A DNA stretch of 64,000 nucleotides from Clostridium sp. Marseille-P3244 (GCF_900120155.1 NZ_LT635549.1:1116001-1180000), one strand, 5' to 3'; shown: positions 42,635 to 52,701, counted from the first letter of the stretch. Notes: a model not told the origin generated them from the letters alone. Program-made: numbers and translations.

Positions 42635-44266
42635 ATGGGAATAACAGATATACTCTCATTATTTGGAGGGCTGGCGCTGTTTTTGTACGGGATGCAGATG
42701 ATGAGCACAGGACTGGAAGCCGCTGCCGGAGACAAGATGAAGTCCGTTCTGGAAAAGCTCACCTCCAACCGAATAAAAGGAGTGCTTGTGGGGGCGGGCA
42801 TCACGGCGGTGATCCAGTCTTCGTCCGCCACGACAGTCATGGTTGTAGGCTTTGTTAATTCCGGGCTTATGACACTGCGGCAGGCGGTGTGGGTGATTAT
42901 GGGAGCCAACATAGGGACGACCATTACCGGGCAGCTGATTGCCCTTGATATTGGAGCGATAGCCCCGGTATTCGCGATCCTTGGCGTGGCCGCGATGATG
43001 TTTGTTAAAAATGAGAAAGTTCATCATGTCAGCAGTATCCTGGCAGGACTTGGCATCCTGTTTATGGGAATGGATATGATGGGAGCCGCAATGGAGCCGC
43101 TTCAGGAATCCGAGACGTTCATCCATCTAATGACACAGTTCAGCAATCCGCTTCTGGGGATTCTGGTGGGTGCTGTGTTTACAGCCATTATCCAGTCTTC
43201 TTCGGCGTCGGTGGGAATCCTTCAGGCACTGGCCGCCACAGGTATGATCCCGCTGTCAAGCGCGGTGTATGTGCTGTTTGGCCAGAATATCGGAACATGT
43301 ATCACCGCGGTGCTGGCTTCTATCGGTACAAAGGTCAACGCCAAACGTACGACTATCATCCATCTGATGTTTAATATTATCGGAACAATGTTGTTTACAA
43401 CGATCTGTATGCTCACGCCTTACGTGACCTGGGTAGAGGCCCTGACTCCGGGAGATCCGGTGGCTCAGATCGCCAACGCGCATACGATATTTAATATTGT
43501 GACAACACTGATCCTTCTGCCTTTCGGGACTTACATGGCAAAGGCAGCGGTACATATCCTGCCGGACAGCAAGAAGAAAGACGAAGAAGAACTTCAGATG
43601 AAATATATCCGGCCCTTCGAGTCTTCTTATGCCATCGGCCACAGCGCGGTAGCTGTCTCACAGGTAAAAGATGAAGTGGCAAGAATGCGGGAAATGGTAG
43701 AGAAGAATATCGCAGACGCGTTTGACACACTGATCAAATATAATGAAAAATCACGGAAAAAGATCGCGGAGCGGGAAGAATATATTGACTATCTGAACAA
43801 GGGAATATCCGAATATATCGTTTCTCTTATGGCAGGGGAGACCAATGCGGCTGATTCAAGAAAGATCAACGGATATTACTCGATCATTACCAATCTGGAA
43901 CGGATCGGCGATCATGCCACTAACCTGGCGGAGTATGCGGATGATATGAAGAAATGGAATCTCGAATTTTCCGACACTGTGCTGGAGGAACTGGCGGAGA
44001 TGAAACAGCAGTGTATCGCGTCTCTGGATAATCTGAAGGATGTAACAGCCGAGAACGCGGAGAGAGTTTTAAGTGACGCGGCGGTCATCGAACAGAAGAC
44101 AGACGACATGCGGGACAAATATTTTAAGAAACAGATGCAGCGGCTGAAGAAAGGGAAGTGTAATCCTCAGAGCGGGATCGTATTTTCTGAGATACTGACA
44201 GACTTTGAGCGTATGGGAGATCACGCGCTGAATATCGCGCAGGAATACAGAGAGATGGTACAGTAG
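42635..44266 (+). CDS. Na/Pi cotransporter family protein with PhoU-like domain
   Basis: The 543-residue protein has two QSSS repeats typical of NptA-type phosphate carriers (AVIQSSSATTVMV at about 60-72 and AIIQSSSASVGIL at about 188-200) within about eight membrane segments. After about residue 330 comes a helical PhoU-like domain (LERIGDHATNLAEYA and FERMGDHALNIAQ, the two metal-binding helices). It moves phosphate with sodium; the PhoU part likely regulates it. Confidence 0.92.
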   Translation: MGITDILSLFGGLALFLYGMQMMSTGLEAAAGDKMKSVLEKLTSNRIKGVLVGAGITAVIQSSSATTVMVVGFVNSGLMTLRQAVWVIMGANIGTTITGQLIALDIGAIAPVFAILGVAAMMFVKNEKVHHVSSILAGLGILFMGMDMMGAAMEPLQESETFIHLMTQFSNPLLGILVGAVFTAIIQSSSASVGILQALAATGMIPLSSAVYVLFGQNIGTCITAVLASIGTKVNAKRTTIIHLMFNIIGTMLFTTICMLTPYVTWVEALTPGDPVAQIANAHTIFNIVTTLILLPFGTYMAKAAVHILPDSKKKDEEELQMKYIRPFESSYAIGHSAVAVSQVKDEVARMREMVEKNIADAFDTLIKYNEKSRKKIAEREEYIDYLNKGISEYIVSLMAGETNAADSRKINGYYSIITNLERIGDHATNLAEYADDMKKWNLEFSDTVLEELAEMKQQCIASLDNLKDVTAENAERVLSDAAVIEQKTDDMRDKYFKKQMQRLKKGKCNPQSGIVFSEILTDFERMGDHALNIAQEYREMVQ

Positions 44267-44368
44267 GAATACAGATAAATGAATAAAATCCTCTGTTTTA
44301 CAGATACTACATTTACTGACAGAAATAACGAGTTTATGCAGATATTTGTAAAACGGAGGAATTTTTTT

Positions 44369-44911
44369 ATGAAAGCGACAGGAATAGTCAGACGGATCGA
44401 CGACCTTGGACGTGTCGTCATCCCGAAAGAGATCAGAAGAACGCTCCGCATCCGGGAGGGAGATCCTCTGGAGATCTTTACAGACCGCGAGGGGGAGATC
44501 ATCCTGAAAAAATATTCTCCCATCGGGGAGCTGGGAACGCTGGCCAAATTGTATGCGGAAAGTTTATCTCAGACGCTGGGATGTACGGTGTGCATCACAG
44601 ACACGGACCAGGTGGTGGCCGCGTCAGGAAGCGGGAAAAAGGAACTTCAGGACCAGTTTATCGTAAGAGAGCTTGAAACTATACTGAAAGACCGGAAGCA
44701 GATCCTGGCAAAAAAAGGCGGGGAAGAATATATCCGGATCACGGCAGAGATGAAAGAGTATGAAGATGAGGCGATCTGTCCCATAATCTGCGAAGGGGAT
44801 GTGATCGGAGCCGTGATACTTTTAAATAAAGATGAAAAAAAGAAATTCGGAGAAGTAGAGCAGAGAGTAGCTTACAGCGCGGCTGATTTTCTGGGAAGAC
44901 AGATGGGATAA
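44369..44911 (+). CDS. spoVT: SpoVT-like AbrB family sporulation regulator
   Basis: The 180-residue protein has an N-terminal AbrB-type DNA-binding domain (MKATGIVRRIDDLGRVVIPK, then EIRRTLRIREGDPLEIF) and a C-terminal GAF-like domain. SpoVT controls late forespore genes. GGAGG lies about 9 nt before the ATG at 44369; the upstream in-frame extension has no family support. It is the clearest evidence that the organism belongs to a spore-forming lineage. Confidence 0.92.
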   Translation: MKATGIVRRIDDLGRVVIPKEIRRTLRIREGDPLEIFTDREGEIILKKYSPIGELGTLAKLYAESLSQTLGCTVCITDTDQVVAASGSGKKELQDQFIVRELETILKDRKQILAKKGGEEYIRITAEMKEYEDEAICPIICEGDVIGAVILLNKDEKKKFGEVEQRVAYSAADFLGRQMG

Positions 44912-45020
44912 AGTACAAGTTCCCGGAATCTGTCATAAATCCTTCCGGACAAACATAGTATTTACAACCGGGACAACGTCCGAAAAGACGATCTCAAATT
45001 GGATTCGGGAGGATAGAAAT

Positions 45021-45407
45021 ATGGAGAAAAACGCAGGCGGCAGGCAGGAAATTGAACAGATCGTTCTCAGGATGATCAAATCGCTCCTCTGTGCTTATAT
45101 CGTAACCGGGATCATGCTCCTTGTACTGACGGTACTGCTCTACAAAGTGGGGCTCAGCGAAGAAAACGTAAATGCCGGCATTATCCTTATTTATGTGATT
45201 TCTACATTTGCAGGCGGATTCGTCATAGGAAAGATGACCGGAACGAGAAAATTCCTGTGGGGCCTGCTTACCGGGATCCTATATTTTGTTCTTTTGCTCC
45301 TTATCTCGCTCGGTGTGTACCATTCCCTGCAGTCAGAGCCGGTCAGTCTGCTGACTACATTCCTCCTGTGCGCGGGAGGCGGCATGCTGGGAGGCATGAT
45401 CGCCTGA
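45021..45407 (+). CDS. TIGR04086 family membrane protein
   Basis: The 128-residue protein with four membrane segments matches the small TIGR04086 family of clostridia (LLCAYIVTGIMLLVLTVLLY, FAGGFVIGKMTGTRKFLWG, and a Gly-rich end). Function unknown. In clostridial genomes it is often encoded just upstream of the SCIFF peptide, as here, where that gene starts 79 nt later. Confidence 0.85.
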   Translation: MEKNAGGRQEIEQIVLRMIKSLLCAYIVTGIMLLVLTVLLYKVGLSEENVNAGIILIYVISTFAGGFVIGKMTGTRKFLWGLLTGILYFVLLLLISLGVYHSLQSEPVSLLTTFLLCAGGGMLGGMIA

Positions 45408-45486
45408 GAAAAAAGGGCTTTTAAAACGAGGGATGTTGTGCTATAATATCACAAGTGCAATGTTCAGAAGAGTAGGAGGACAGGAC

Positions 45487-45630
45487 ATGAAACACATTAA
45501 GACATTAAATACACAGACTTTGAACAATACAGTGAAAAAGGGCGGATGCGGAGAGTGCCAGACCTCATGTCAGTCAGCATGCAAGACATCCTGCACTGTA
45601 GGAAATCAGACCTGCGAGAACAGAAAATAA
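45487..45630 (+). CDS. scfA: SCIFF: six-cysteine ribosomally made peptide
   Basis: The 47-residue precursor has six cysteines in its C-terminal half (GGCGECQTSCQSACKTSC and a last TC), the defining pattern of SCIFF. The maturase encoded downstream makes Cys-to-Thr thioether links. The ATG at 45487 has AGGAGG 7 nt upstream, and an extended -10 promoter (TGCTATAAT, core 45442-45447) lies just before. It is almost universal in Clostridia but its function is unknown. Confidence 0.95.
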   Translation: MKHIKTLNTQTLNNTVKKGGCGECQTSCQSACKTSCTVGNQTCENRK

Positions 45631-45661
45631 CAGACTCGCATCTACAAGAAAACAAGGGGAA

Positions 45662-45690
45662 AAGGCAGCGGTCATGAAAGCCGCTGCCTT
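45662..45690 (+). terminator. Attenuating hairpin between SCIFF and its maturase
   Basis: AAGGCAGCGG (45662-45671) pairs with CCGCTGCCTT (45681-45690) over a 9-nt loop. It is not followed by a clean T run, so partial termination or 3'-end stabilisation of the short scfA transcript is more likely than a full stop. Confidence 0.6.
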
Positions 45691-45758
45691 ATGCTTGTCT
45701 GACCGGACAGGCGAAAATCCCTGCTTTTACGTCTGGAAAACGAAAGAGAGGTATTTTT

Positions 45759-47153
45759 GTGATACATTTGTATCAGAACAATGGATATAACATCGTACTC
45801 GATGTCAACAGTGGTTCCGTGCATGTAGTGGACAAGGCCGCGTATGATGTGATCGGGGCCCTGGAAAGACAGAATGAGTTCCATACGCCGGACACACTTA
45901 AGGATCCTCAGACAGCGGCTTATCTGTCGGAAGAACTGGGGGATACATACAGCGAAGAGGATGTCCGGGATATCCTGGAGGCTGTCATTGAGCTGGCAGA
46001 GCAGGGCCGTCTGTTTGCCAGGGATGTCTATGAGGACTATATCGATGAGGTAAAGCAGAGAAAAACTGTTGTGAAGGCGTTGTGCCTTCACATTGCCCAC
46101 GACTGTAATCTGGCCTGCAGATACTGTTTCGCGGAGGAGGGAGAGTATCATGGGCGGCGCGCGTTGATGACCTTTGAAATAGGAAGGAAGGCGCTGGATT
46201 TCCTGATCGCGAATTCAGGAAACCGGAGGAACCTGGAAGTGGATTTCTTCGGGGGAGAGCCTCTGATGAACTGGCAGACCGTCAAAGATCTGGTGGCCTA
46301 TGGCCGGGAACAGGAGAAGATCCATGACAAACATTTCCGTTTTACACTGACCACCAACGGCGTGCTGCTGAATGAGGAAGTTCAGGAGTTTTTAAACCGG
46401 GAGATGGACAATGTGGTCTTAAGTCTTGACGGGAGGAAAGAAGTCAATGACCGGATGCGGCCCTTCCGGAACGGAAAAGGAAGCTATGATCTGATCGTAC
46501 CTAAATTTCAGAAGCTGGCCGAGAGCAGGAACCAGCAGAAATATTACATACGAGGGACATTTACAAGAGAGAATCTTGATTTTTCCAATGATGTGCTGCA
46601 TTTTGCTGATCTGGGATTTGAGCAGATATCGATAGAGCCGGTAGTGGGAGAGGATACAGATCCTTATTCCATCAGGAAAGAAGACCTGCCGAAAATTTTT
46701 GAAGAGTATGACAGGCTGGCCAGGATCATGGTGGACAGGGAAAAGAGCGGGAGAGGCTTTACTTTCTTCCATTTTATGATCGATCTGGAAGGCGGGCCAT
46801 GCGTGTCAAAACGTCTGTCCGGGTGCGGATCCGGCACGGAGTATCTGGCTGTGACACCCTGGGGGGATCTCTATCCGTGCCATCAGTTTGTAGGCCAGGA
46901 AGAGTTCCTTATGGGGAATGTAGATGAGGGGATCACCCGGCCGGAGATCGCCGATGAATTCCGGGCCTGCAGCGTATATTCCAAAGAGAGCTGCCGAAGA
47001 TGTTTCGCGAAGTTCTACTGCAGCGGAGGCTGTATGGCGAACGCTTACAAATTTCATCACACCATCAATGACACCTATGAAGTGAGCTGTGAGATGGAGC
47101 GCAAACGCGTCGAATGCGCGATAATGATAAAAGCTGCCCTGGCGGACCGGTAA
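45759..47153 (+). CDS. scfB: SCIFF maturase, radical SAM/SPASM enzyme
   Basis: The 464-residue enzyme has an N-terminal peptide-recognition region (NGYNIVLDVNSGSVHVVD), the radical SAM cluster motif CNLACRYC (about residues 113-120), and a C-terminal SPASM region with several Cys (CVSK, CGSG, CHQF, CRRC, CSGGC) for auxiliary iron-sulfur clusters. It installs thioether bridges in SCIFF. The start is a GTG with GAGAGG upstream. It follows scfA and precedes secDF, the usual clostridial order. Confidence 0.95.
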   Translation: MIHLYQNNGYNIVLDVNSGSVHVVDKAAYDVIGALERQNEFHTPDTLKDPQTAAYLSEELGDTYSEEDVRDILEAVIELAEQGRLFARDVYEDYIDEVKQRKTVVKALCLHIAHDCNLACRYCFAEEGEYHGRRALMTFEIGRKALDFLIANSGNRRNLEVDFFGGEPLMNWQTVKDLVAYGREQEKIHDKHFRFTLTTNGVLLNEEVQEFLNREMDNVVLSLDGRKEVNDRMRPFRNGKGSYDLIVPKFQKLAESRNQQKYYIRGTFTRENLDFSNDVLHFADLGFEQISIEPVVGEDTDPYSIRKEDLPKIFEEYDRLARIMVDREKSGRGFTFFHFMIDLEGGPCVSKRLSGCGSGTEYLAVTPWGDLYPCHQFVGQEEFLMGNVDEGITRPEIADEFRACSVYSKESCRRCFAKFYCSGGCMANAYKFHHTINDTYEVSCEMERKRVECAIMIKAALADR

Positions 47154-47199
47154 AACGGATCCCGGCAGAGACAGAAGAGCAGAAAGGAATGTTAATGTC

Positions 47200-49596
47200 A
47201 TGAAAAAGAGCAGAGGTATACTGAGCCTGATCCTGGTGGCGGCATTTATGGCGCTGCTGGGAGTGACTACGATCCGGGGCCTGAATTCCTACGGTATGGG
47301 GGCGGCCAGAAACATCAATCTGGGTCTGGATCTGGAAGGAGGAGTCAGCATCACCTACCGGGTGAAAGGCGATACTCCGTCGCAGGAGGACATGGATGAT
47401 ACGGTCTACAAGATGCAGCGCCGCGTGGAACAGTACAGTACGGAGGCGCAGGCATACCAGGAAGGTGACGACCGCATCAACATCGAGATCCCGGGAGTGG
47501 AGGATGCCAACGAAATCCTGGAGGAACTGGGACAGCCGGGTTCTCTGTACTTTATCAAACATTATGACAGTGACGGAAATGAAAACTATACACTGGGCTC
47601 TGACGGATATGTGCTGAATAAGACGATAGAGGAGCTGCAGGAGAGTGATTCTATTGTTCTGACCGGTTCAGAAGTGGAGAATGCGTCCGCGGGCGCCACG
47701 ACAGCCCAGCAGACAGAGAAGACAGAGTATGTTGTGGAGCTGACCCTCAATGACGAAGGGACAGAAGCCTTTGCGGCGGCTACACAGGAAGCGGTGGAAG
47801 CGGGAAATGACAGCATTGCCATTTACTATGACGGGGATCTCATCAGTGTGCCCAACGTAGAAGAGGCGATCAGCGATGGCAGGGCCCAGATATCCAGTTC
47901 TGATATGACCTATGAAGAGGCCTCCAATATCGCGTCTACTATTCGTATCGGCGGTCTCAATGTGGAACTGGAAGAAATCAGCTCGAAAGTAGTCGGAGCT
48001 CAGCTGGGAGAGGAAGCTATCAGCACCAGTCTTATGGCCGGAGCCATCGGGCTCGCGCTTGTGTGCGTATTCATGTGCTTCGTCTACCTGCTTCCCGGAT
48101 TTGCTTCCAGCATAGCTTTAGTATTCTATACAGGCCTGATCCTTGTGCTGCTGAATGCTTATGATATCACTCTGACCTTGCCGGGTATCGCCGGTATCAT
48201 CCTGGGTATCGGGATGGCGGTAGACGCCAATGTCATCATATTCGCCCGGGTAAGAGAAGAACTGTCCGCCGGGGCATCAGTGCAGGCATCCCTGAAGGCA
48301 GGGTTCCACAAGGCGATGTCAGCCATCCTGGACGGCAATATTACGACCCTGATCGCGGCGGCAGTGCTGTGGTTCCGGGGCAGCGGCCCGGTCCGCGGCT
48401 TTGCCCAGACCCTGGCTCTGGGTATCGTGGTGTCCATGTTCACGGCTCTTGTGGTGACCAGACTGGTCATCTATTCCTTCTATGCGATCGGGATCCGGAA
48501 TCCAAAAGTATACGGCAAGATCCGGCCTCAGAGGAGGCCCATCGATTTCCTCGGGAAGAGAAGGGTATTCTTTATCATTTCCATTATTGCCTGCCTCAGC
48601 GGCTTTGTGGGGATGGGGATCAACAGTGCCCGCGGCGTCGGGGCCATGAACTACAGCCTGGATTTTGCCGGAGGTTCTACAACTACAGTGACATTTGACA
48701 AAGCCTATACTCTGGATGAGATTGACACCGAAATGGTGCCTGATCTGGAAGAAATTACCGGGGACAATAATATCCAGGTACAGACAGTGGAGGGGACAAA
48801 CCAGGTCGTGTTTAAGACCCAGACACTGGATTTGGAGAAGAGAACGGCGTTTGAGACTTATATGCAGGATGAGTACGGTGTGACAGAAGAGATCACAACG
48901 GAAAATATCAGCGCTACGGTAAGCTCCGAGATGAGAACAGACGCGATCGTGGCAGTTATCCTGGCTACTCTGTGTATGCTGCTCTATATCTGGTTTCGGT
49001 TTAAAGATATCCGGTTCGCTACCAGCGCGGTGCTGGCTCTCGTACATGATGTGCTGGTAGTTCTGGCCTTTTATGTAATTGCCAGAGTTTCGGTGGGAAA
49101 TACGTTCATCGCCTGTATGCTCACCATTGTCGGTTACTCCATCAACGCGACCATCGTCATCTTTGACCGGATCCGTGAGGAGCTGAAGGTAAAGGGAGGG
49201 ACAGAAGACCTGAAAGCACTGGTAAACCGGTGCATTACCCAGACACTTACAAGAAGTATCTATACATCTTTGACAACCTTTATCACGATAGCGGTACTCT
49301 ATGTAATGGGCGTAAGTTCCATCAAAGAATTCGCCCTTCCCTTGATGGTGGGTATTGTATGCGGAGCTTATTCATCGGTATGTATCACCGGGGCGCTCTG
49401 GTATGTGATGAAGACAAAAGGCCGGAAGGAAGCTGCCACTGTGGATGCAGCCCCAGCCCGTATCCCGTCCGACGCTGTAAAGGAGAAGGTGGAAGAACAG
49501 TCTGAGCCGTCTGACCAGAATGCCCGGGGAGGACAGACGAAAGGAAAGGAACGTGGCGGAAAGCGTTATACAAAGAATGTAAAAAAGAACAGCTGA
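47200..49596 (+). CDS. secDF: Fused protein translocase subunit SecDF
   Basis: The 798-residue single chain joins SecD (about 1-440; GLDLEGGVSI motif, large extracytoplasmic domain, then VDANVIIFARVREEL) and SecF (about 450-755; SLDFAGGSTTTV and NATIVIFDRIREEL). It uses the proton or sodium gradient to pull exported proteins through SecYEG. The C-terminus is a charged Lys/Glu/Gly-rich tail. Its fixed position after the SCIFF genes suggests the peptide may be related to secretion. Confidence 0.95.
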   Translation: MKKSRGILSLILVAAFMALLGVTTIRGLNSYGMGAARNINLGLDLEGGVSITYRVKGDTPSQEDMDDTVYKMQRRVEQYSTEAQAYQEGDDRINIEIPGVEDANEILEELGQPGSLYFIKHYDSDGNENYTLGSDGYVLNKTIEELQESDSIVLTGSEVENASAGATTAQQTEKTEYVVELTLNDEGTEAFAAATQEAVEAGNDSIAIYYDGDLISVPNVEEAISDGRAQISSSDMTYEEASNIASTIRIGGLNVELEEISSKVVGAQLGEEAISTSLMAGAIGLALVCVFMCFVYLLPGFASSIALVFYTGLILVLLNAYDITLTLPGIAGIILGIGMAVDANVIIFARVREELSAGASVQASLKAGFHKAMSAILDGNITTLIAAAVLWFRGSGPVRGFAQTLALGIVVSMFTALVVTRLVIYSFYAIGIRNPKVYGKIRPQRRPIDFLGKRRVFFIISIIACLSGFVGMGINSARGVGAMNYSLDFAGGSTTTVTFDKAYTLDEIDTEMVPDLEEITGDNNIQVQTVEGTNQVVFKTQTLDLEKRTAFETYMQDEYGVTEEITTENISATVSSEMRTDAIVAVILATLCMLLYIWFRFKDIRFATSAVLALVHDVLVVLAFYVIARVSVGNTFIACMLTIVGYSINATIVIFDRIREELKVKGGTEDLKALVNRCITQTLTRSIYTSLTTFITIAVLYVMGVSSIKEFALPLMVGIVCGAYSSVCITGALWYVMKTKGRKEAATVDAAPARIPSDAVKEKVEEQSEPSDQNARGGQTKGKERGGKRYTKNVKKNS

Positions 49597-49638
49597 TACA
49601 AATCTCCTTCAACAGAGAGAGAAGAGACGATAAAATGG

Positions 49639-49666
49639 GCGCCCGTACCGGGAACGGTACGGGCGC
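49639..49666. terminator. Stem-loop after secDF
   Basis: GCGCCCGTACC (49639-49649) pairs perfectly with GGTACGGGCGC (49656-49666) with a 6-nt loop. The plus side lacks a T run, so it may be a weak terminator or a processing or stability element before recJ. Confidence 0.55.
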
Positions 49667-49734
49667 TCTGTCTGCATCATCTTTACTTTTGCCGGGATTG
49701 ATGGTATACATAAAAGATATAGGAGGAACACGAG

Positions 49735-51447
49735 ATGGAACGATGGTATATCACCATGAAAAAGGCGGATTTCAACGCAATCGCGGAAACATATCACATA
49801 TCTCCGATCCTGGCCCGTCTGATCCGCAACCGGGACATCATCGGCAATGAAGCTGTAGATTTTTATCTGAACGGGACGATCGCTGATCTGTATGACGGGA
49901 TGCTCATGAAGGATATGGACCGGGCTGTGGAGATCCTGTCCGAGAAGATACGGGAAGAAAAAAGGATCCGTGTTATCGGAGATTATGATATCGACGGAGT
50001 TAACGCCACCTATATCCTCCAGGAAGGGCTCTCCGGTCTGGGAGCGGATGTGGATACAGATATTCCGGATCGGATAAAGGATGGATACGGCCTGAACCGG
50101 GCTCTGATCGACCGGGCCATCGATGACGGCATTGATACAATCATTACCTGCGATAATGGGATCGCGGCCACAGATGAGATCGCCTATGGGAAGGCCCACG
50201 GACTGACCATCATCGTCACAGATCATCACGAAGTCCCCTATATTGATATGGACGGAGAAAAAGAATATCTGATCCCTCAGGCGGACGCGGTGGTGGATGT
50301 CCACAGGCCTGACTGCGGATATCCTTTCAAAGGGCTGTGCGGGGCAGCTGTGGCGTACAAGCTGGTGGAAGCGCTCTTTAATGTAATGCAGCGGGATCCG
50401 GAGGATGTGGACTACCTTATGGAAAATGTAGCCATTGCCACAGTAGGTGATGTAATGGATCTGACAGGGGAGAACCGGATCTTTGTAAAACAGGGTCTGG
50501 AGATGCTCAAACGGACCCAGAATCCAGGTCTGCAGGCGCTTATAGAATGTACCGGAATCGATGTGGAGCGGCTGAACGCCTATCACATCGGATTCATCCT
50601 GGGCCCGTGCATCAATGCCAGCGGCCGGCTTGATACGGCAAAGCGGGCTTTGGAGCTGCTGAATGCCCGGACGCGGCGGGACGCGGTGATGCTGGCGGAG
50701 GATCTGAAAGCGCTCAATGACAGCCGGAAAGAGATGACAGAGCGCGGCGTGGCCAAGGCCGTGGAGCTGATCGAGACTACGTCTCTGAAGGATGACCGGG
50801 TGCTGGTCATTTATCTTCCGGACTGCCATGAGAGTATCGCGGGTATCATCGCGGGCAGGATCCGGGAGAGATACTATCGTCCGGTCTTTGTTCTTACGAA
50901 GGCAGAAGAAGGCGTAAAGGGATCCGGACGGTCCATCGAGGCCTATGACATGTTCGGGCAGATGTGCAGATGCAGGGCGCTGTTCACAAAGTTCGGAGGC
51001 CACAGGCTGGCAGCAGGCCTGTCTCTGGAAGAGGAAAATGTCCGGCGTTTCCGGGAAACCATCAATGCGCTCTGTGACCTGACGGAGGAAGACCTTCAGG
51101 AGAAAGTGTCCATCGATATGCGGCTCCCGTTTCCCTACATCACAGAAGAACTGATCCGGGAACTGGAACTTCTGGAACCCTTTGGGAAAGGAAATCCCAG
51201 GCCACTGTTCGCGGAGCGGAATCTGCGGGTGATCTGTCCGCAGATCTTCGGAAAGAACCGGAACGTCCTGAAATGCAGGCTGGAGGATGAACAGGGCAGC
51301 CAGATGGAAGCGGTATATTTCGGAGATGTGGAAACCTGTCTGAAGGCTATGAAGGAAAAGAAGATCATGTCCTTTACATATTATCCCTCCATCAATGAAT
51401 ATATGGGACAAAGAACGCTGCAGCTGACCATTGTGAATTATCAGTGA
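49735..51447 (+). CDS. recJ: Single-stranded-DNA-specific exonuclease RecJ
   Basis: The 570-residue DHH-family nuclease degrades single-stranded DNA 5' to 3' in recombination and mismatch repair. The metal-binding motifs are GDYDIDGVNATYI (motif I), TCDNGIAA (motif II), TDHHEVPY (motif III, the DHH) and ASGRLDTAKRALELL; the DHHA1 part has GSGRSIEAYD and KFGGHRLAAGLSL. AGGAGG precedes the ATG. Length is close to the usual 560-580. Confidence 0.92.
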   Translation: MERWYITMKKADFNAIAETYHISPILARLIRNRDIIGNEAVDFYLNGTIADLYDGMLMKDMDRAVEILSEKIREEKRIRVIGDYDIDGVNATYILQEGLSGLGADVDTDIPDRIKDGYGLNRALIDRAIDDGIDTIITCDNGIAATDEIAYGKAHGLTIIVTDHHEVPYIDMDGEKEYLIPQADAVVDVHRPDCGYPFKGLCGAAVAYKLVEALFNVMQRDPEDVDYLMENVAIATVGDVMDLTGENRIFVKQGLEMLKRTQNPGLQALIECTGIDVERLNAYHIGFILGPCINASGRLDTAKRALELLNARTRRDAVMLAEDLKALNDSRKEMTERGVAKAVELIETTSLKDDRVLVIYLPDCHESIAGIIAGRIRERYYRPVFVLTKAEEGVKGSGRSIEAYDMFGQMCRCRALFTKFGGHRLAAGLSLEEENVRRFRETINALCDLTEEDLQEKVSIDMRLPFPYITEELIRELELLEPFGKGNPRPLFAERNLRVICPQIFGKNRNVLKCRLEDEQGSQMEAVYFGDVETCLKAMKEKKIMSFTYYPSINEYMGQRTLQLTIVNYQ

Positions 51448-51481
51448 GGAACATGGCAGAAAGACAGGAGGTATAACATAT

Positions 51482-52102
51482 ATGGAGAAAAACGAGCGGT
51501 GGCTTCAGTGGGCGGTGGAGCTTCAGAGCATCGCCCAGGCCGGGTTGTTTTATGTAAAGGATGATTTTGACCGGGAGCGGTTTCAGAGGATCCGGGACAT
51601 CGCAGCGGAGATGCTCGCGTATAAAACAGAGATCCCTCTGGATAAGGTGAAGGATCTGTTCTGCTGTGAGATCGGATATCAGACGCCGAAGATTGATACC
51701 AGAGCCGCGATCTTTCAGGAGGATAAGATCCTGCTTGTGAAAGAGAAAAACGGGAAATGGTCGCTTCCCGGCGGCTGGGTGGATGTGGATCTGTCGGTAA
51801 AGGAAAATGTCATCAAGGAGGTCCGGGAAGAGGCAGGGCTAAAAGTATCTGCTGACCGGGTGATCGCGGTGGAGGACAGAGAAAAGCACAATCAGCCGGT
51901 GTATGCTTATAAAGTGTGCAAGATCTTTGTTCTCTGTACTGTTCTGGGAGGATCCTTTCAGGAAAATACAGAAACTGTAGAAAGCCGGTATTTTGGACTG
52001 GAGGAACTGCCGGAGCTGTCGGAGGAGAAAAATAACCGGGAACAGATCGAGATGTGTTTTGAGGCATACCGGAGCGAGAACTGGGAGCCGTTTTTTGACT
52101 GA
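51482..52102 (+). CDS. Nudix hydrolase with N-terminal NUDIX_N domain
   Basis: The 206-residue protein has a helical N-terminal domain (about 1-60, starting ERWLQWAVELQSIAQAGL) and a Nudix domain with GGWVDVDLSVKENVIKEVRE and EEAGL (about 97-121). The first Glu of the consensus box is replaced, as is common in this subgroup, while REVREEAG-type metal ligands remain. It would hydrolyse a nucleoside diphosphate linked to another group; the substrate is unknown. It is 34 nt after recJ. Confidence 0.88.
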   Translation: MEKNERWLQWAVELQSIAQAGLFYVKDDFDRERFQRIRDIAAEMLAYKTEIPLDKVKDLFCCEIGYQTPKIDTRAAIFQEDKILLVKEKNGKWSLPGGWVDVDLSVKENVIKEVREEAGLKVSADRVIAVEDREKHNQPVYAYKVCKIFVLCTVLGGSFQENTETVESRYFGLEELPELSEEKNNREQIEMCFEAYRSENWEPFFD

Positions 52103-52146
52103 CAGACAGTTCAGACGGCGAAATTTTGGGAAGAAGGAGAGACAGC

Positions 52147-52701
52147 ATGAAACTTGCGGTTATTTTTCCGGGTATCGGGTATCACACAGACAAACCCCTT
52201 CTGTATTATGGGAAAAAGCTGGCAAAGTCCCACGGGTATGAGATCGTGGAAGCAGCCTACGGCAATTTCCCGAAAGGAGTCAAAGGTTCCAGAGAAAAAA
52301 TGGAGTCATCCTTTTTCAGCGCCCTTGAGCAGACAGAGGAACTGCTCAAGGACGTTGAGTTTTCAGAATATGAAGAGATTCTCTTTATCTCGAAGAGTGT
52401 GGGAACCGCTGTGGCTTCTGCCTATGCGGGAAAGCACGGGATTAAAACAAGGAATGTATATTACACGCCGGTGGCGGCATCCTTTCAGTTTATGAAACAG
52501 CCGGGGATCGTCTTTCACGGCACGTCGGATTCCTGGGTTGCGACAGAAGAAGTCCGGGAAGGATGCCGGAAGGGAGGATTCCCCCTGTACCTGACCGAAG
52601 GGGCGGATCACTCTATGGAGACAGGGGACGTCCGGAAGGATCTGGAGAACCTGGAAGAGATCATGAGGATCACGGATGCCTATATCGGGCGGCATGTATG
52701 A
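52147..52701 (+). CDS. Small alpha/beta hydrolase
   Basis: The 184-residue protein begins with MKLAVIFPGIGYHTDKPLL and has a serine-nucleophile elbow in ISKSVGTAVAS (about residue 83), an Asp in HGTSDSW and a His in EGADHSME, giving a complete catalytic triad. It is shorter than classical alpha/beta hydrolases and lacks a lid domain. Substrate unknown. AAGGAGAGA precedes the ATG at 52147. Confidence 0.78.
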   Translation: MKLAVIFPGIGYHTDKPLLYYGKKLAKSHGYEIVEAAYGNFPKGVKGSREKMESSFFSALEQTEELLKDVEFSEYEEILFISKSVGTAVASAYAGKHGIKTRNVYYTPVAASFQFMKQPGIVFHGTSDSWVATEEVREGCRKGGFPLYLTEGADHSMETGDVRKDLENLEEIMRITDAYIGRHV

